DNA of 64,000 bases, from assembly GCA_012934845.2 (NCBI GenBank), contig WNNJ02002157.1, forward strand, positions 365,001-429,000. Reading direction: 5' to 3'. The translations under genes and the position numbers were made by a program. Positions 1-11,249 of the stretch are shown piece by piece. This DNA is from Pomphorhynchus laevis (taxonomy: Eukaryota > Acanthocephala > Palaeacanthocephala > Echinorhynchida > Pomphorhynchidae). Each line of letters opens with the position of its first letter. Within the stretch, counting starts at the first letter, position 1. Below the pieces are notes generated by a model, which did not search any database, was not told the DNA's origin, and saw only the letters and a list, made by a program, of their open reading frames with translations.

Positions 1-217
1 ACAGTTCGTCACTGAAAATTCGCAATGACAATTTTCTTTTAAATAAAATTCTAACATTCCTCTGTACTCTTATTATTGGCAATTTCAAGAACATAATGTC
101 TGCTTTGATTTTTGTAAGGATCGTAATGGACTTTATAATCTTTTTGAATAACTGTTGTTGTGATTGTGTTAATTTACCATAAATTATTCGTGAATATACA
201 CGCACCAAGAATATTTT

Positions 218-425
218 CAATTTAACTTGAATGAATCTGTGAGCTGAAATTCTTATGGTTGTGGCACAATACTATCCTCACAGGTATTGTTCCTATTCTT
301 GATACAGCAGGACGCTAGTTATCAGTCTAGGTGGGTCTCATCAGCTGCTGACCCAGACCTACATTTCACGTTTCGACCCTTATTATCTGCTTACTCCGTA
401 CACTGGTGCTGATCGTCTTGAGTTC
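218..425 (-). repeat. Motif A repeat with hammerhead-like boxes
   Basis: This ~200-bp block recurs in opposite orientation at 60780-60985 and, more decayed, at 45895-45975. On the minus strand the core 333-379 reads GGGTC directly before GAAAC, then about 25 nt, then CTGATGA directly followed by GACCC. GGGTC and GACCC are exact complements and sit where helix II of a hammerhead would start, but the order of boxes is that of a type II (circularly permuted) ribozyme. The ~15 nt that should form helix I do not pair convincingly. It lies just downstream of the minus-strand reverse-transcriptase relic at 560-2592, so it may be that element's 3' end. Repeat status is clear; catalytic function is unproven. 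Confidence 0.7.
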
Positions 426-559
426 AAAGACGATATCCTAATGTGTGTATTATTGTCTATTTCTGTGTGCCTTGCAAATCATGCATTGATGCTACATTCA
501 TTCACACAACGTTAGCCACATTTCCAAATCCACCCGTTGTTGGCATAACAAATGGGTAA

Positions 560-2592
560 AAATGCGCTCTCTTAATTATGTTTATATGTTCTTTGTATTT
601 ACTATTCTTCATTTCCTCGTGGTATACAAAGGGATTTGGCTCATTGCATATCATGGGTCAAAGCTCTTAAAGATGCAGATGTCCGGGAAGGACCGCTCCG
701 TCACATATCCAAACAGGCCATTGCACACTATGTTTGACCTTGAATTTCGATCTTTAGTCGTCGATGTTGCTTCGAATAGCGTAGTTTCAGATACATTTTG
801 TATTATTGAGTCTTGAAAAAACCTTCGACATCCTTTTTGAATTCGACTCGCAAGTTTCCTCTTAATGCTATTATTAAATACAAATGTCTATCATCAAGTT
901 CGACAAGACAGTATATGTGCAACTTCATGGCTTTTATCACATTCACACCTTCCTTGATTCGAGATTTTCCAGCTATAACGAGCTACCAGAACATCGTGAA
1001 ACTCACGAGTATTAAGAAACAAATATTTAGCGCCGTGGTTATTGCTGAGCCACGCCGAAGCTTCAATTTGGCTTGCGTTTTCGAAAATTGAAAATACATG
1101 TATGAATGTTGATTCTATTATACTTTGCCTGTATCGTACAGCTTCTCAATTGTTGCATTCTTTGATTTCTTCAAATATATGATTTTACTTGGTTTCTAAA
1201 TAATCACCAATTAGACATTTCATCACGTGATTACAAATTTTGACCGAGTTTTCAAACTCTAAACTGCACATTGTTAATGGGTTTGTGATTCTCAGTCCTC
1301 CAAAACGATTTGGAAGTGATGTTATCATCTCAGTTCGGTGTCCTCGACCAAATATCCCAGCATTTCAGAAAGTATACCATTAAACAGCTGTGAGTGGAAT
1401 GGCTTGAACTACCCTTGTGGTGGATATAACACTCGTTTGATATACGATAAATTCTGTTGCATCGCCTTTGTTAAAAGAATATAACTCGAAGTCTCTTGAG
1501 TTTACCCTCTGGGGTTTATCCAGACCATCCTACGATTTCTCTACTAACTCTGAGGATTTAGCAAGTACAAAATTAGAATCCCCAATAAAACTGCCAAGAT
1601 ACTTGACCCCATCCTTCCTCGTTGCAACTTCTTTTTGAATAAAAGCAACTGCAACACTTTCTGCTAAATATTTATGAGCTAATAGTGTACACTTCCGGGG
1701 TCGACAAAATATCAAAGGAATGACCACATATCTGAAGTTCAGTCCATATTTTTTGCAATTCTGCTATTGTGCCAACTCATCCCCCGTCATCAGCATATTA
1801 TACGTGTTTCACACATGAAGCAACTTCATTTAAACGGTTGATCATAAGAATAGCCGCCAGATCAAAGGCTGCCATTGACAGATGATCACCTTGCGTAAAA
1901 CTTTGGCGGAATGTAGTATTATGCAATTCACGACAAGATCGGATGTACGTCCATATGTGTTATGTAGGATTTTATTCAAGGATTTACATATATATTTTAT
2001 ATTTCTGAGTGCCAAATTTCTGTTTATTTGGTTGAATGCATTTCATGCGTCTATCAGGAGTATACAGGAGTCTGGTGACTTTTCATATGCCTCTTGAATT
2101 ATGTGAACCGCCACTTGCGCTCCACATCGCTAACCCGCACAAAGCTAAAATTCTTACGTATTGATGTGATGTCTTTGGATACGTGGTTCAGCACTACTTG
2201 CACAATGATTCTTTGTAATATTTATCCAATTCCAACTGGTATCACTCCATGGTTCTTATCAAGAGGTATATGTATATATTTAATCGTATCGGATCAATCA
2301 TTTCTACCGCTATTTTGATGGTAAATTCACATATTTGGATAACCAACTTGTTAGAAGCATTTTCATGATATGTCAGGAAGTTTTTCCACCCGTCGACATC
2401 GATTCCAGATGGACCAGCAGATCCCGTTGTAATCCTCGCCGCACGAATGATGTCTACTGGAGTTAAATCACTGAATCTTATGTCATGGTGTTCAACACGG
2501 CCTTCTACATCGCGTTGTACTACGAATTCTTCATTAACATATTCAGGTTTAGGATGAAGATATTTGAGAATTAGTGTGTTTCTTCGCGCCAA
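560..2592 (-). mobile_element. Relic of an unclassified reverse-transcriptase retroelement
   Basis: Read on the minus strand, successive fragments keep the order expected of one decayed RT protein. Around 2592-2250 there is an N-terminal palm lead-in (AGPSGIDVDGW). Around 1727-1530 comes a C-terminal RT block (KYLGSFIGDSNF). Around 1090-890 is a segment with CECDKSHEVAHILSC, like a zinc-binding knuckle. Around 770-660 is SRSNIVCNGLFGYV followed by FPDICIFKSFDP, which resembles the C-terminal domain of an RT group I recall from cnidarian and other invertebrate genomes. I cannot name the clade. The element is fragmentary and old. Motif A follows it on the same strand. Confidence 0.55.
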
Positions 2593-3222
2593 CGTTTTTC
2601 ATATAAAACTTGTCTTGTGACTAGTAAAAGTTGTAGAATTGGTTGACACATTACCGTTGCCTGTTTTAGAGGGTCATTTTAAGGGTGTGTTGTACCAAAA
2701 CCCTTACGATTGTAATCATTACTTTTATATGGAATGGATTTATTGTATAATTTAATAATAAATTAAATTATAATAAATTAAATATTAATTAACTATCAAA
2801 ATAATAATATTTTAAAATAATATTGTTATATCTCATAAAAAGAAATTTTGATATATTTACAGAAATCTATACACAACTTGGATTATTTTTTACTGAAACG
2901 ATTACAATAAGCTAGACGCCTTTCAAATATACAAATGTAAAATGTTTTCAATAAAGTGAATTATAATACGAAAAAGCAAAGATACATTACAGATTTCTTT
3001 TTTTTTCAAATATCATACAAGTTCAAAAAAAATTTACAAATTCGCAGATATTATATACACATTCACGAATTGAATTTTAAAACATCTGACTTAGTACATG
3101 TAACTTGTAGAAACATCTAAGATTTAATCGACTATGAACAGCGCTATGTTTTTCTTGAATTTTGTAAATTATAGAACATTTTGAACTTTTTATTACATAT
3201 ATTTTGATAATAATATCATGCC
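2593..3222. other. AT-rich intergenic stretch
   Basis: No coding signal is visible. The part next to the phosphatase gene (about 3100-3222) would be its 3' untranslated region and is very AT-rich. A block of simple A/T runs lies around 2740-2830. Confidence 0.5.
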
Positions 3223-4155
3223 TCAGAGGAAAAAAGGACTGATCACCTTCTCTGGAATTTTTCTTTGACCGTCAGGAACAGCTGAAAATACAATCATTTC
3301 TTGCTGGCATCCTTTTGATAATTTTAGAATAGCAGCCAAATTACCACATCTATAACAATAGTTAGGTGCCGACCATACGGTTACAAGTTTTCTATTAAAT
3401 TTATAATCGTATCCTTCTTGAGCTAGTTGGTGAGCCCGACAAATTAAGTCTAAATTATTAAGATCCATGAACAAATTGGTAACGGTATCTCCGAATAACC
3501 ACCCTGCTCCACGAGCATTAAAGCGCCATGTATCTATGCTGTCGTCCGGATCTGACCATAATAAATCACATATTGGTCCTTGTTGAGGAATTTCTCTTAC
3601 TCGGTCGAGTATTGTCCATTCTGAAATTGTAGCTAAATCAGGAGATAATCCTCCATGGACACAAAGAATTCGTTGATCAATAATAGCTCCAAGCGCAAGA
3701 TAATCAAAAAGCCTACAACATATATGCCATATCGATGGACCTCCGTATTTAGTCATGCATTCGTCGTAGAAACCGTATACAGTTGTAACTTGTCGACATT
3801 CGTGGTTACCCCTAAGCAGAAATACATGATCGGGCCATTTAACTTTTAAGCATAATAACAACGTGAGACTTTCGATACTATAATAACCTCGGTCTACAAA
3901 ATCGCCCATAAATACATATTTTGTATCTGGTGGATAACCTCCTTGTCGAAGAAGTTCTTTTAAATCATAGAATTGACCGTGGATATCGCCACAAATTGTG
4001 ATCGGACTACAGAGCACATGTACGTTCGGTTCTTCAGATAATATGTCCTCTACTATCTGGCATAGCTCGCGAAAATCGTTTTCTTTAAGAAGCTCACACT
4101 CTTCTGCCTGAGCAAGCCATGCATCCACAGATTTATTGCCGTTAAGTCTGTGCAT
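3223..4155 (-). CDS. PP2A-family Ser/Thr phosphatase catalytic subunit, PP6-like
   Basis: This 310-residue intact single-exon frame has the full metallophosphatase signature in order: GDIHGQ (~54-59), GDFVDRG (~84-90), RGNHE (~114-118), WSDP (~201-204) and SAPNYCYRCGN (~263-273). PP6 is usually about 305 residues, and the N-terminal VDAWLAQAEECELL and the C-terminal PDGQRKIP track PP6 better than PP4 or PP2A. PP6 dephosphorylates regulators of mitosis and signalling in complex with SAPS-domain subunits. The C-terminus ends FFL instead of the usual YFL, keeping the leucine that is carboxymethylated in this family. RGNHEC carries cysteine where this family normally has serine, and the LATISEW segment is diverged. 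It is intronless, so it may be an expressed retrocopy or a gene of an intron-poor species. The start at 4155 gives the expected N-terminal length. Confidence 0.88.
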   Translation of the reverse strand: MHRLNGNKSVDAWLAQAEECELLKENDFRELCQIVEDILSEEPNVHVLCSPITICGDIHGQFYDLKELLRQGGYPPDTKYVFMGDFVDRGYYSIESLTLLLCLKVKWPDHVFLLRGNHECRQVTTVYGFYDECMTKYGGPSIWHICCRLFDYLALGAIIDQRILCVHGGLSPDLATISEWTILDRVREIPQQGPICDLLWSDPDDSIDTWRFNARGAGWLFGDTVTNLFMDLNNLDLICRAHQLAQEGYDYKFNRKLVTVWSAPNYCYRCGNLAAILKLSKGCQQEMIVFSAVPDGQRKIPEKVISPFFL

Positions 4156-4632
4156 GATTCTATCAAAAAAGAAGGCAAATACTTTTACGTCTATTAGTAT
4201 ATATAACTATAAACGCTATTGTTTAATGAATCATAAAATTAAGTGATTTAAGGCATAATAATGTCTTACAAGTAATGTTATAATGACATTTCGCAAGTGG
4301 TGCTAATTCAACGATGCTAAAGTCAAATATTTTAATTAAAATCAAATTGCAATGCACATTATTTTTGAAGGTTTCGCTCACATTCCATCAAAGAAATGTG
4401 TGCTAAAAATTTCCAATCCTCTTAAACATAATTAATCATTATTGATTGAACAGGTGAACGTATAGTGAAATTTACTATAAACAAACTTTTTAAAATAAAT
4501 GACGTTGATTCATTTTTTAAATTTGGAATTTTGGTGCAGAATCAACGAATACTAATTTATTTTATTTTTGCTAGCTGCCGCTTGCATCATCGAAAGAAAC
4601 ATACAATTTGTTCATAACAAATTGTACGTTTA
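4156..4632. other. Intergenic, upstream of PP6-like gene
   Basis: AT-rich sequence between the divergent phosphatase gene and the LINE insertion. I see no recognisable promoter. A 10-bp inverted repeat (arms 4603-4612 and 4616-4625) sits just before the LINE target site. Confidence 0.4.
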
Positions 4633-4646
4633 TTAATGCTACTTCA
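4633..4646. repeat. Target-site duplication, left copy
   Basis: The 14 bases TTAATGCTACTTCA are repeated exactly at 8482-8495. The two copies bracket the LINE and define its ends as 4647 and 8481. Confidence 0.85.
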
Positions 4647-4661
4647 AAAAATAACAAAAAA

Positions 4662-5867
4662 ATGAGTAAATTTAGCATGTCGGAGCGTTCAAAGAACTCA
4701 ATGAAAACTAATTTTCCTGCCAATGCAATAAACGAGGTAAGTGGAGATTTAGGTTCTCTTGAATATATTCAGGAGGGTGAACTTCCCCCGGTACCAAAAT
4801 TATCCAACCTGGTGATTATCAGACTTTTGGTGCCTCTGGAAAGGCAGAACATGTTCAATGTTTTTATAAGAGGCTTTGCTCATCAATTTAAAAAAAGGAT
4901 ATTGTTCAATGCGATTAAATATTATGAATCTGAGATTAAAATCTCATTCTGCACTCCTGATCTCGCAATGTCGTACGTAGACTACTTTAAAAAAGAGCAT
5001 TCGGAACAAGGCATAATTGCTTCCAAACCAATCCTGGCAACAATAAAGATAAATAATATGCCCACATTCATTTCAGAAGAAGATATATCAGCCCTAGAAA
5101 CTGATTACAAAATCTCTAACGTGCGCTTTATAAAAGGGATTAAAGGCTTCCCCATTCCCGTTGCGTTCTGCAATGCCCCGGTTGATGAAGCTCAAAAACT
5201 ATCGATTTCAACATGCAATCCTTTTATGGGGTATAATTTGAGATTTTCAATAATCGAAACCGACTCACTAACGTACCCTCACTGCAACAATTGTCATCAG
5301 TGGGGGCATTGGTCCACTGGATGTTCTTTACCACATAAGTGCGGCGTGTGTGGTACAACTGCTATACATCCTGAGAAGTGTGAAAGTAAGCCATTTTGCG
5401 CAAACTGCGGTGGTGAGCACCCCGCATGGTCAAAAAAATGTAAAATCTTTAAGGCGTACCAAAAGAGACACAGGGGTGTAACAGCAAAACCGACTAGCTT
5501 CGTGGAAGCTGTATCGTCTAACAAGAATGACGACAGGATGCCGGACACAGAAATTCTTAAACTTATTGAAAAGCAGCATCAGGCATCAATGATTCAACTT
5601 GAAAAATTGGTCCAAAAATTGGTGGGTCAATTAGCGGAATCCTTCCGTTCTCCTCCTTCTGGGAAGACCAACAATATTAAGAAGCCACCAAAATCTAAGA
5701 AACGAAACGGGTCAGCGCTAAGCATAGCCGCTCTAAAGCTTGCTCGGAAGGATTCGATCTGGGCTATGGCTAACGAGGGAAATGAAGATATCGCCCGTGG
5801 GCAAGCGACTCCATTTGTCGTGACGGGAAGCGGTAAAGGCGACTTTTCCGCCTCTAGTTGCGACTAG
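4662..5867 (+). CDS. LINE ORF1 (Gag-like, three zinc knuckles)
   Basis: The frame codes for 401 residues from the ATG at 4662. An in-frame ATG at 4608 lies outside the element, before the target-site duplication, so it is not the element's own start. Residues ~45-190 form an RNA-binding PRE_C2HC-like region. Three consecutive Cys-His knuckles follow at ~208-262, beginning CNNCHQWGHWSTGC, CGVCG and CANCGGEH, as in Jockey/I gag proteins. The C-terminal third is lysine-rich and low in complexity. The protein should bind LINE RNA to form the retrotransposition particle. The stop at 5867 precedes ORF2 by 34 bp, a typical spacing for reinitiation. Confidence 0.88.
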   Translation: MSKFSMSERSKNSMKTNFPANAINEVSGDLGSLEYIQEGELPPVPKLSNLVIIRLLVPLERQNMFNVFIRGFAHQFKKRILFNAIKYYESEIKISFCTPDLAMSYVDYFKKEHSEQGIIASKPILATIKINNMPTFISEEDISALETDYKISNVRFIKGIKGFPIPVAFCNAPVDEAQKLSISTCNPFMGYNLRFSIIETDSLTYPHCNNCHQWGHWSTGCSLPHKCGVCGTTAIHPEKCESKPFCANCGGEHPAWSKKCKIFKAYQKRHRGVTAKPTSFVEAVSSNKNDDRMPDTEILKLIEKQHQASMIQLEKLVQKLVGQLAESFRSPPSGKTNNIKKPPKSKKRNGSALSIAALKLARKDSIWAMANEGNEDIARGQATPFVVTGSGKGDFSASSCD

Positions 5868-5901
5868 GTGGAGGGCGTCCCACTTCGGTAACACTTACGC
5901 A

Positions 5902-8360
5902 ATGGGAAGTAATCAAGGACCTTTTTCACTGAATATCCTTCAGTGGAATTCGGGAGGTGCTTCCGCCCTTAGCCTTCTATCTGGTAGAGATGCAGATGTT
6001 ATAGCCCTTCAGGAGACGCGGTCTATCCGTCTCCCCCAGGATATTACTCGATTTATCCCTAAGCACATATACACCCACTTTACTCCTTACATAACCCCCC
6101 TCACTCCTCTTCATCACAAGGTCTTTTAACCCTAGTAAAAAGCTCCTTAAGATCATCCCTCCTATTAAACTACTCTTGTCCAGCCCTATCTTGTTTAGCT
6201 ATATCACTTTGTAAGAACGGTAAGCGTATAAGCATAGCCAATGTCTATATTCGGCCAGGAGAAATTCACAAAAACCGTGACCTCCTGGATCAAATATTGG
6301 GGAGCGGTTATGACATGTTACTTGGTGACTTCAACGACAGAACTGGTCGTTGGATTAATGCAGCACTCCGCAGAGCAAGGATCGACTATCTTATTCATAA
6401 ACCACCTTCCCCAACCTTTCATTGCTCTACAACAAATTCTCTCCTCGACATATTACTGCTACATAAGATGTGGTTGTTGAAACCCATTTGCACCGAGCAG
6501 TCGCGTCAACAACAGACCACCTCTCATGACCTAATTCGCTGGCGGCTAGAGGACGATACTTTGCTTAGGAGAAGGTTTCACTTTGATCCTATTAGAGTGG
6601 CCTTCTTTCAGGCAGCTATCCAACTCTTCCCCAGAATTGGAATTGAGAGTTTGACCGAATTTAATTCCTACCTCTCATCGCAAGCTACCGCGATCCTTTC
6701 GACTACCTATAAAGGTCGAATATACAATCCTACTCCAACAAAGCTCAAGGTCCTAGCTAAAATGTTGCACCTTCCCAATCTCTCTGTTTCCGCCAGACAT
6801 ATCCTCTCGAATGAATATTGGAGCTCTAGATATAGGCTCCAGCTGAGCAGGGATAGGGCAAGCATTGCTCACCAAAACCCTTCTCAGGCTTCCTTCTGGA
6901 AGATATTCAAGAAAGAGAAATTTGTTTGCTGGAAGGATAGAGCCTTGGTTTGGATTGGTAGCATAGGCCTTGACAAAGTTTTAGAGGAGTCACTTTCCTT
7001 ACACAATTATGGAGCCACTCATTCTCCCCAACCAATCCCGCCTTGGTGTGACTTCAGGAGTAGGGACTTGTCTGTTACAGATATCCTTAACTCCTGGGGA
7101 CCACTCCCGGGCACCTCCAAATCCGACGCGCCACTCACCACTCGTGTCTGTCAGCTTTTGACATACAGTCAGAGAAAGGAGGTCGCTATCACAATGCTAT
7201 TAGCGTCCCCGTCTGACATAGCGGAAATCAACATCAGCCGTCGAGTTTTTTTACCTAAAAAGAGATTAATCACTTGTCCTAAAGATCTGCGGCCCATCTC
7301 GATTCAAAACGCCCTCATATCCATCTACGAGAAAGCGCTTGCGCGTAGAATCCGCGTTCATTTATGTAGGCGTAATTTGATCCCACCGAGTTTTCATGGG
7401 TTTGTCAAAGGGCGCTCGGTCCATTCAGCAATTGGTGAAGTGCATCAGTTTTGTCAGGATAATAGTCATCAGCTTGCTGTGGCTGTTTTTCTTGATTTTT
7501 CAGCTGCATTTGACCGGATCTCCATTCCCTTCGTTATCTCCTCTCTCAGGTCCCTCGGGTTGCCTGCGAGAATTGTTAACAGGGTGGAGATATTGTTGTA
7601 CACCAAGCGGTTCTACTATGAAGACGACCCTGATGCGCGTCAGTTCTACCCTATTACAGGTGTACCTCAAGGATCCCCACTTTCTCCTATCTTATATCTT
7701 GCTGCATCCATTGTATTATTCAAGAATTTTAAACGTGATCAACATCTAGTGGTATATGCTGATGATACCACAGCCTTGTTCTCTGGACGCAGGTGCAAAG
7801 ATGTAATCTCTGACATCAGCCGTTTCTTTTTAAGATTAAAAGATCAGTTGCCCCCATCCAATCTTATTTTAAACTCCTCAAAATCACAGGTGGTTGTCTT
7901 TAATGGCGTTCCTGCCACCAAAAAGAAACTTAAGAGACTAGCACTCTCTACACTCTCCTCCATTTTGCAGCATCAACCACTCCCCATCTTCACGAGTCGA
8001 GTAAAATATCTGGGGTTCACCGTTACGGTGAATTGGTCGGCGAAAGCTGACCTGGATAGACTTAAACGTATCCTGAAGAAAGCTAGGTGGGCTCTGAAAC
8101 GGGCCCAGCATCTGTCATTGAATGGGATAACCCAAGTGCGCCTCTGGGGTACTTGGGCTATCTCGGGATTAGTCTTCTTCTCACGAGGACGTCCCCCAGA
8201 ACAAAGACTAAGGTTTCTCAAGCTCCTCATCTCGAGATTACCAACCATAGTCCGCCTTGACTGGACTCTTAGGTGTGTGAGAGACCCCGAATGGTTCAGT
8301 CAGAGGGCGGCGCGCTGGTGCGGCCGAGGGGCTCAGATCCCTCTGGACCTGAGGCCGTGA
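5902..8360 (+). pseudogene. LINE ORF2: endonuclease and reverse transcriptase, one frameshift
   Basis: The frame opens at 5902 with an apurinic-type endonuclease (LQWNSGG, then LQETR). It shifts frame between about 6090 and 6120, near a run of six C at 6092-6097. It continues to 8360 with VYIRP and GDFND of the endonuclease, then the RT palm motifs FLDFSAAFD (~7490), GVPQGSPLSP (~7660) and YADDT (~7754). The C-terminal part is Arg-rich and ends DLRP. Total length is about 820 residues, normal for the group. Apart from the shift I see no other interruption. The shift could be a real mutation or a homopolymer sequencing error. Confidence 0.85.
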
Positions 8361-8481
8361 ATATAAGTTGAAGATTCCAAAATACACGTCGTGAACAGTT
8401 TATATTTTAAGTTGTCTTTTGCATGTTTTTGTTTCTTAAGTTTTTATCAGTTATATAGTTATTAATAAAACCCTTACTTAC

Positions 8482-8495
8482 TTAATGCTACTTCA
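8482..8495. repeat. Target-site duplication, right copy
   Basis: Exact 14-bp match to 4633-4646, directly after the CTTA-repeat tail of the LINE. Confidence 0.85.
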
Positions 8496-8499
8496 GAAT

Positions 8500-8985
8500 T
8501 TTAAAAAAATATTTTAAAATTTTTAATTCTTATGTCAAGTCATCAGGCATTTTAATGTCTGAAATTGTCATCTAGAAATATTTGTGTATTTTAATTTCGA
8601 CAAATTGGACAAATATGAGTTTAGAGATTATCTATCATAAATTAAAAGATCATGTGATATTTTTAGCGGTCCGTGTGGATATTTAACTTTGTACTAAAAT
8701 CGATGGAAAGTACTAAATATTAGGTGATGCAAGTTTTTGCATAAATAGATTGTAAATTCAATTAAGAATATTCAGGAGTGTAGAGTCAAATAATCGAGGA
8801 TTGCCATATTGATCGAATTCGTCGTCAATTTATTTCCTTAAATCAATAAGTTCTGGTAAATTTCTTTAGTTACTAATTAACTTAACTGTTCGACTTGATT
8901 CTAAGTATTACATTGCTATGATAGCTTTTAGTGAATATAGTCGAAATTTTAGAGAAAATTCGTTTCCAATCCGAATTATTACAAG
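8500..8985. other. Non-coding, nothing recognised
   Basis: AT-rich sequence with no open frame, repeat or structured element that I can identify. Confidence 0.4.
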
Positions 8986-8988
8986 AAG

Positions 8989-9168
8989 GCGAGGAAACAT
9001 GAATATTTATTTGATTAGAAAAATCCAATATTTCGACGGCACTACGGCACGTCATCTTCAGTGTTATTAATTTTAGATCTCAAATAAATACAACCCTGAA
9101 GATGACGTGCCGTAGTGCCGTCGAAATATTGGATTTTTCTAATCAAATAAATATTCCTGTTTCCTCGC
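8989..9168. repeat. Foldback repeat with hammerhead-like arms
   Basis: Two nearly perfect inverted arms of about 73 bp (8989-9061 and 9096-9168) flank a 34-bp spacer. The right arm on the plus strand begins CTGAAGA, then T, then a GACG...CGTC hairpin, then GAAAT. This is the box order of a hammerhead core (CUGANGA, helix II, GAAA), with one extra base after the first box. The same layout occurs at 14938 and 58737. The strong arm identity suggests a recent inverted duplication. Confidence 0.75.
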
Positions 9169-9184
9169 CTTGTAATAGTCGAAA

Positions 9185-10290
9185 TTTTAATCATTTCTGA
9201 AATCCTTCTTGACACTCTTTTGTTAAACTCAATCATTCCTAATGTTACATATTCTTCTTAGAATGCCCGAGAGCTGGACTCAAAATAAACGGTCACAAAT
9301 AACACAACAGTCTACCAGAAACATCATTAATGTAAGTATGTAAGTTTCATCACATATACAGGTAAGCTATTCGAAGCCGGAGTGACACGCTTCTCTTATG
9401 TTTTCTCTGATTCGATATTATACATAATCCGTGCAATCTCGAATTGATGCGCATTCGGACAAGACCTCTTACAGAATAGTCATCATACATTCTAAGCCAA
9501 ATTACAGGAATGTCGTTGTCCTCTTATGGAGAAAATGTGCGCATTTTAAGGCAAATTGACAGCTCGTCGTAAGTTATAAGGCCGAAACCCATTACTAGGA
9601 ACGACATAATAGCTGTTCAATGCACCGCTCTTCCGTGTTACTAACAGGATTTGAAGCTGGAAAAGAGTAGGTAGCTCTTCCGAGTTACTACTCGTTACAC
9701 AGTGATGAACAAGTCGAAATGATTAAATTTTCAATTTATTAAAACTTCTCGTAATTATACTAATGATACGAGTTTCTCAATCACATTCCACCTCAATACT
9801 TCCTATTGCTTAGGCTATCCAAAACTACGAATCCAAAATCAAAATATACCCGAACGATTGGAATTGTTTGCGAATTTATCAAATATGTAGTATTCACAAA
9901 CTTACTATTAATGTGCATACAAGCACATTTCGTAACATTAATTCTCAGCTGTCCATAATGTATTCAGATCAGACTATATAATTTGTCTGTGAAGCTATTA
10001 AGAACACGATAATACACATTACGATCATCGCCATATATCGACGTTCTAGATTGCGGTAAGAATACAAGTTCAATGACATAAAAATCAAATAAAATTGACC
10101 CCATTTATTGATGTCATATATTTTAAATATAAACCTCTTGGATGTTATCCACAAACTGTTAGCGGAAACACATGATCTAAAGTCAACACCTAGATATGTT
10201 ACCAAGTAAGTAGGCGATGCATTAGACATCAATAAATTGTTGTTCTCTCCTTTGATCTTCTCTCCTTTTATCAAGATTTGATTACTGTCT
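9185..10290. other. Non-coding, nothing recognised
   Basis: Open frames here are short and match no family I know. I see no repeat shared with other parts of the window. Confidence 0.35.
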
Positions 10291-10294
10291 TAGT

Positions 10295-10815
10295 ATATTT
10301 TCCAACTCACCTAAATCCACTCTTCTTCCACTACAACGCATCGTAAACGCAGCCGTCCGAATTCTCCTTCGTCTTCGTCTTTTTGATCATACATCTCACC
10401 ATCTTGCATCTCTCGATTTGCCTACCATTTATTCTCGTGTTCAAATTTGTCTTCTTCTCATTGCTTTCCGCCTTGTAACTTGTTATACTCCTTAATTTCT
10501 CAACCTTCCTTTTCTCGACAATTCTCGTGCTGATTACTGTTCTTTGCGTTTCCGAAATTCCCTTCTTTTACAAGTTTCAAACTACTCTACCACTTTTAGC
10601 TTCCACATTCCTTGTGGCTGCTCCTCTCTCGTGGAATCATCTGTCATTCATATACGTCAATCAACCTCAATGCCGTGTTTCAAACGCCAAATCCGATCAC
10701 ATTTAAACAATTTAAGTAATTTATCTATTTGACTTTTGCTGTGTGTTTTCTAGTCAGTGGACTTGTAAGCGTACAGTTGGCACGCATTTGCCACTTTAAA
10801 TAAATTATTATTGTT
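10295..10815 (+). mobile_element. LINE family B, 3' fragment
   Basis: The fragment carries the decayed C-terminal coding end and the 3' untranslated tail of family B. The tail has the shared pattern of GTGGACTTGTAAG, then a short variable part, then a CACTTTAAATAAA-like end, also seen near 21060-21110 and 47384-47430. The 5' part is missing. It ends in a short AT-rich tail. Confidence 0.65.
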
Positions 10816-11249
10816 GTTAATAAAGGTAAAATCGACCGTCATGTGAATAAGTCGCACTTTCGCACTTCTACTAATAATCTACTCATTTCAATACCCAATT
10901 ATAAATTTTCCAAATTCTATTTTGTAGAACGTCATGAATTTGTAAAAGACATTGGAGGTTATTGCTGGATGAAAATAATTTAAATAGCAGAAGATTCGAA
11001 TATACATAGGACCATACAACCACCACTTAACATGTATTTGATAAATAACATTTTAGACTTAATTATAATAACCAAAAAGTACAAATTATTCGGACAATAC
11101 AAATGTTCACAAAAACAAAATATTAATAAAATATTTTTGTATACAGCAGTCAGCCTTATGTTCGCGCATGTGGTGAAACTGCAATGAAGGGAAGCTCACA
11201 TGTACTGGATTAAAGGCGTTCCAAAGCTCGTCATCTAAGTCACTCGGAA

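Larger units (their letters stand above)
4647..8481 (+). mobile_element. Near-full-length I/Jockey-type LINE (family A, copy 1)
   Basis: The 3.8-kb element is flanked by a 14-bp target-site duplication and carries a short 5' leader, a zinc-knuckle ORF1, an endonuclease/reverse transcriptase ORF2 and a 3' tail of CTTA repeats after AATAAAACC. The layout fits the I/Jockey group without a visible RNase H domain. ORF1 is intact and ORF2 shows only one evident frameshift, so the insertion looks recent. Older, truncated relatives lie at 38940-40690 and 53225-53500. Confidence 0.88.

Noticed and set aside
3655-3849. Plus-strand frame inside the phosphatase gene
   Set aside because: Antisense shadow of a conserved coding region.
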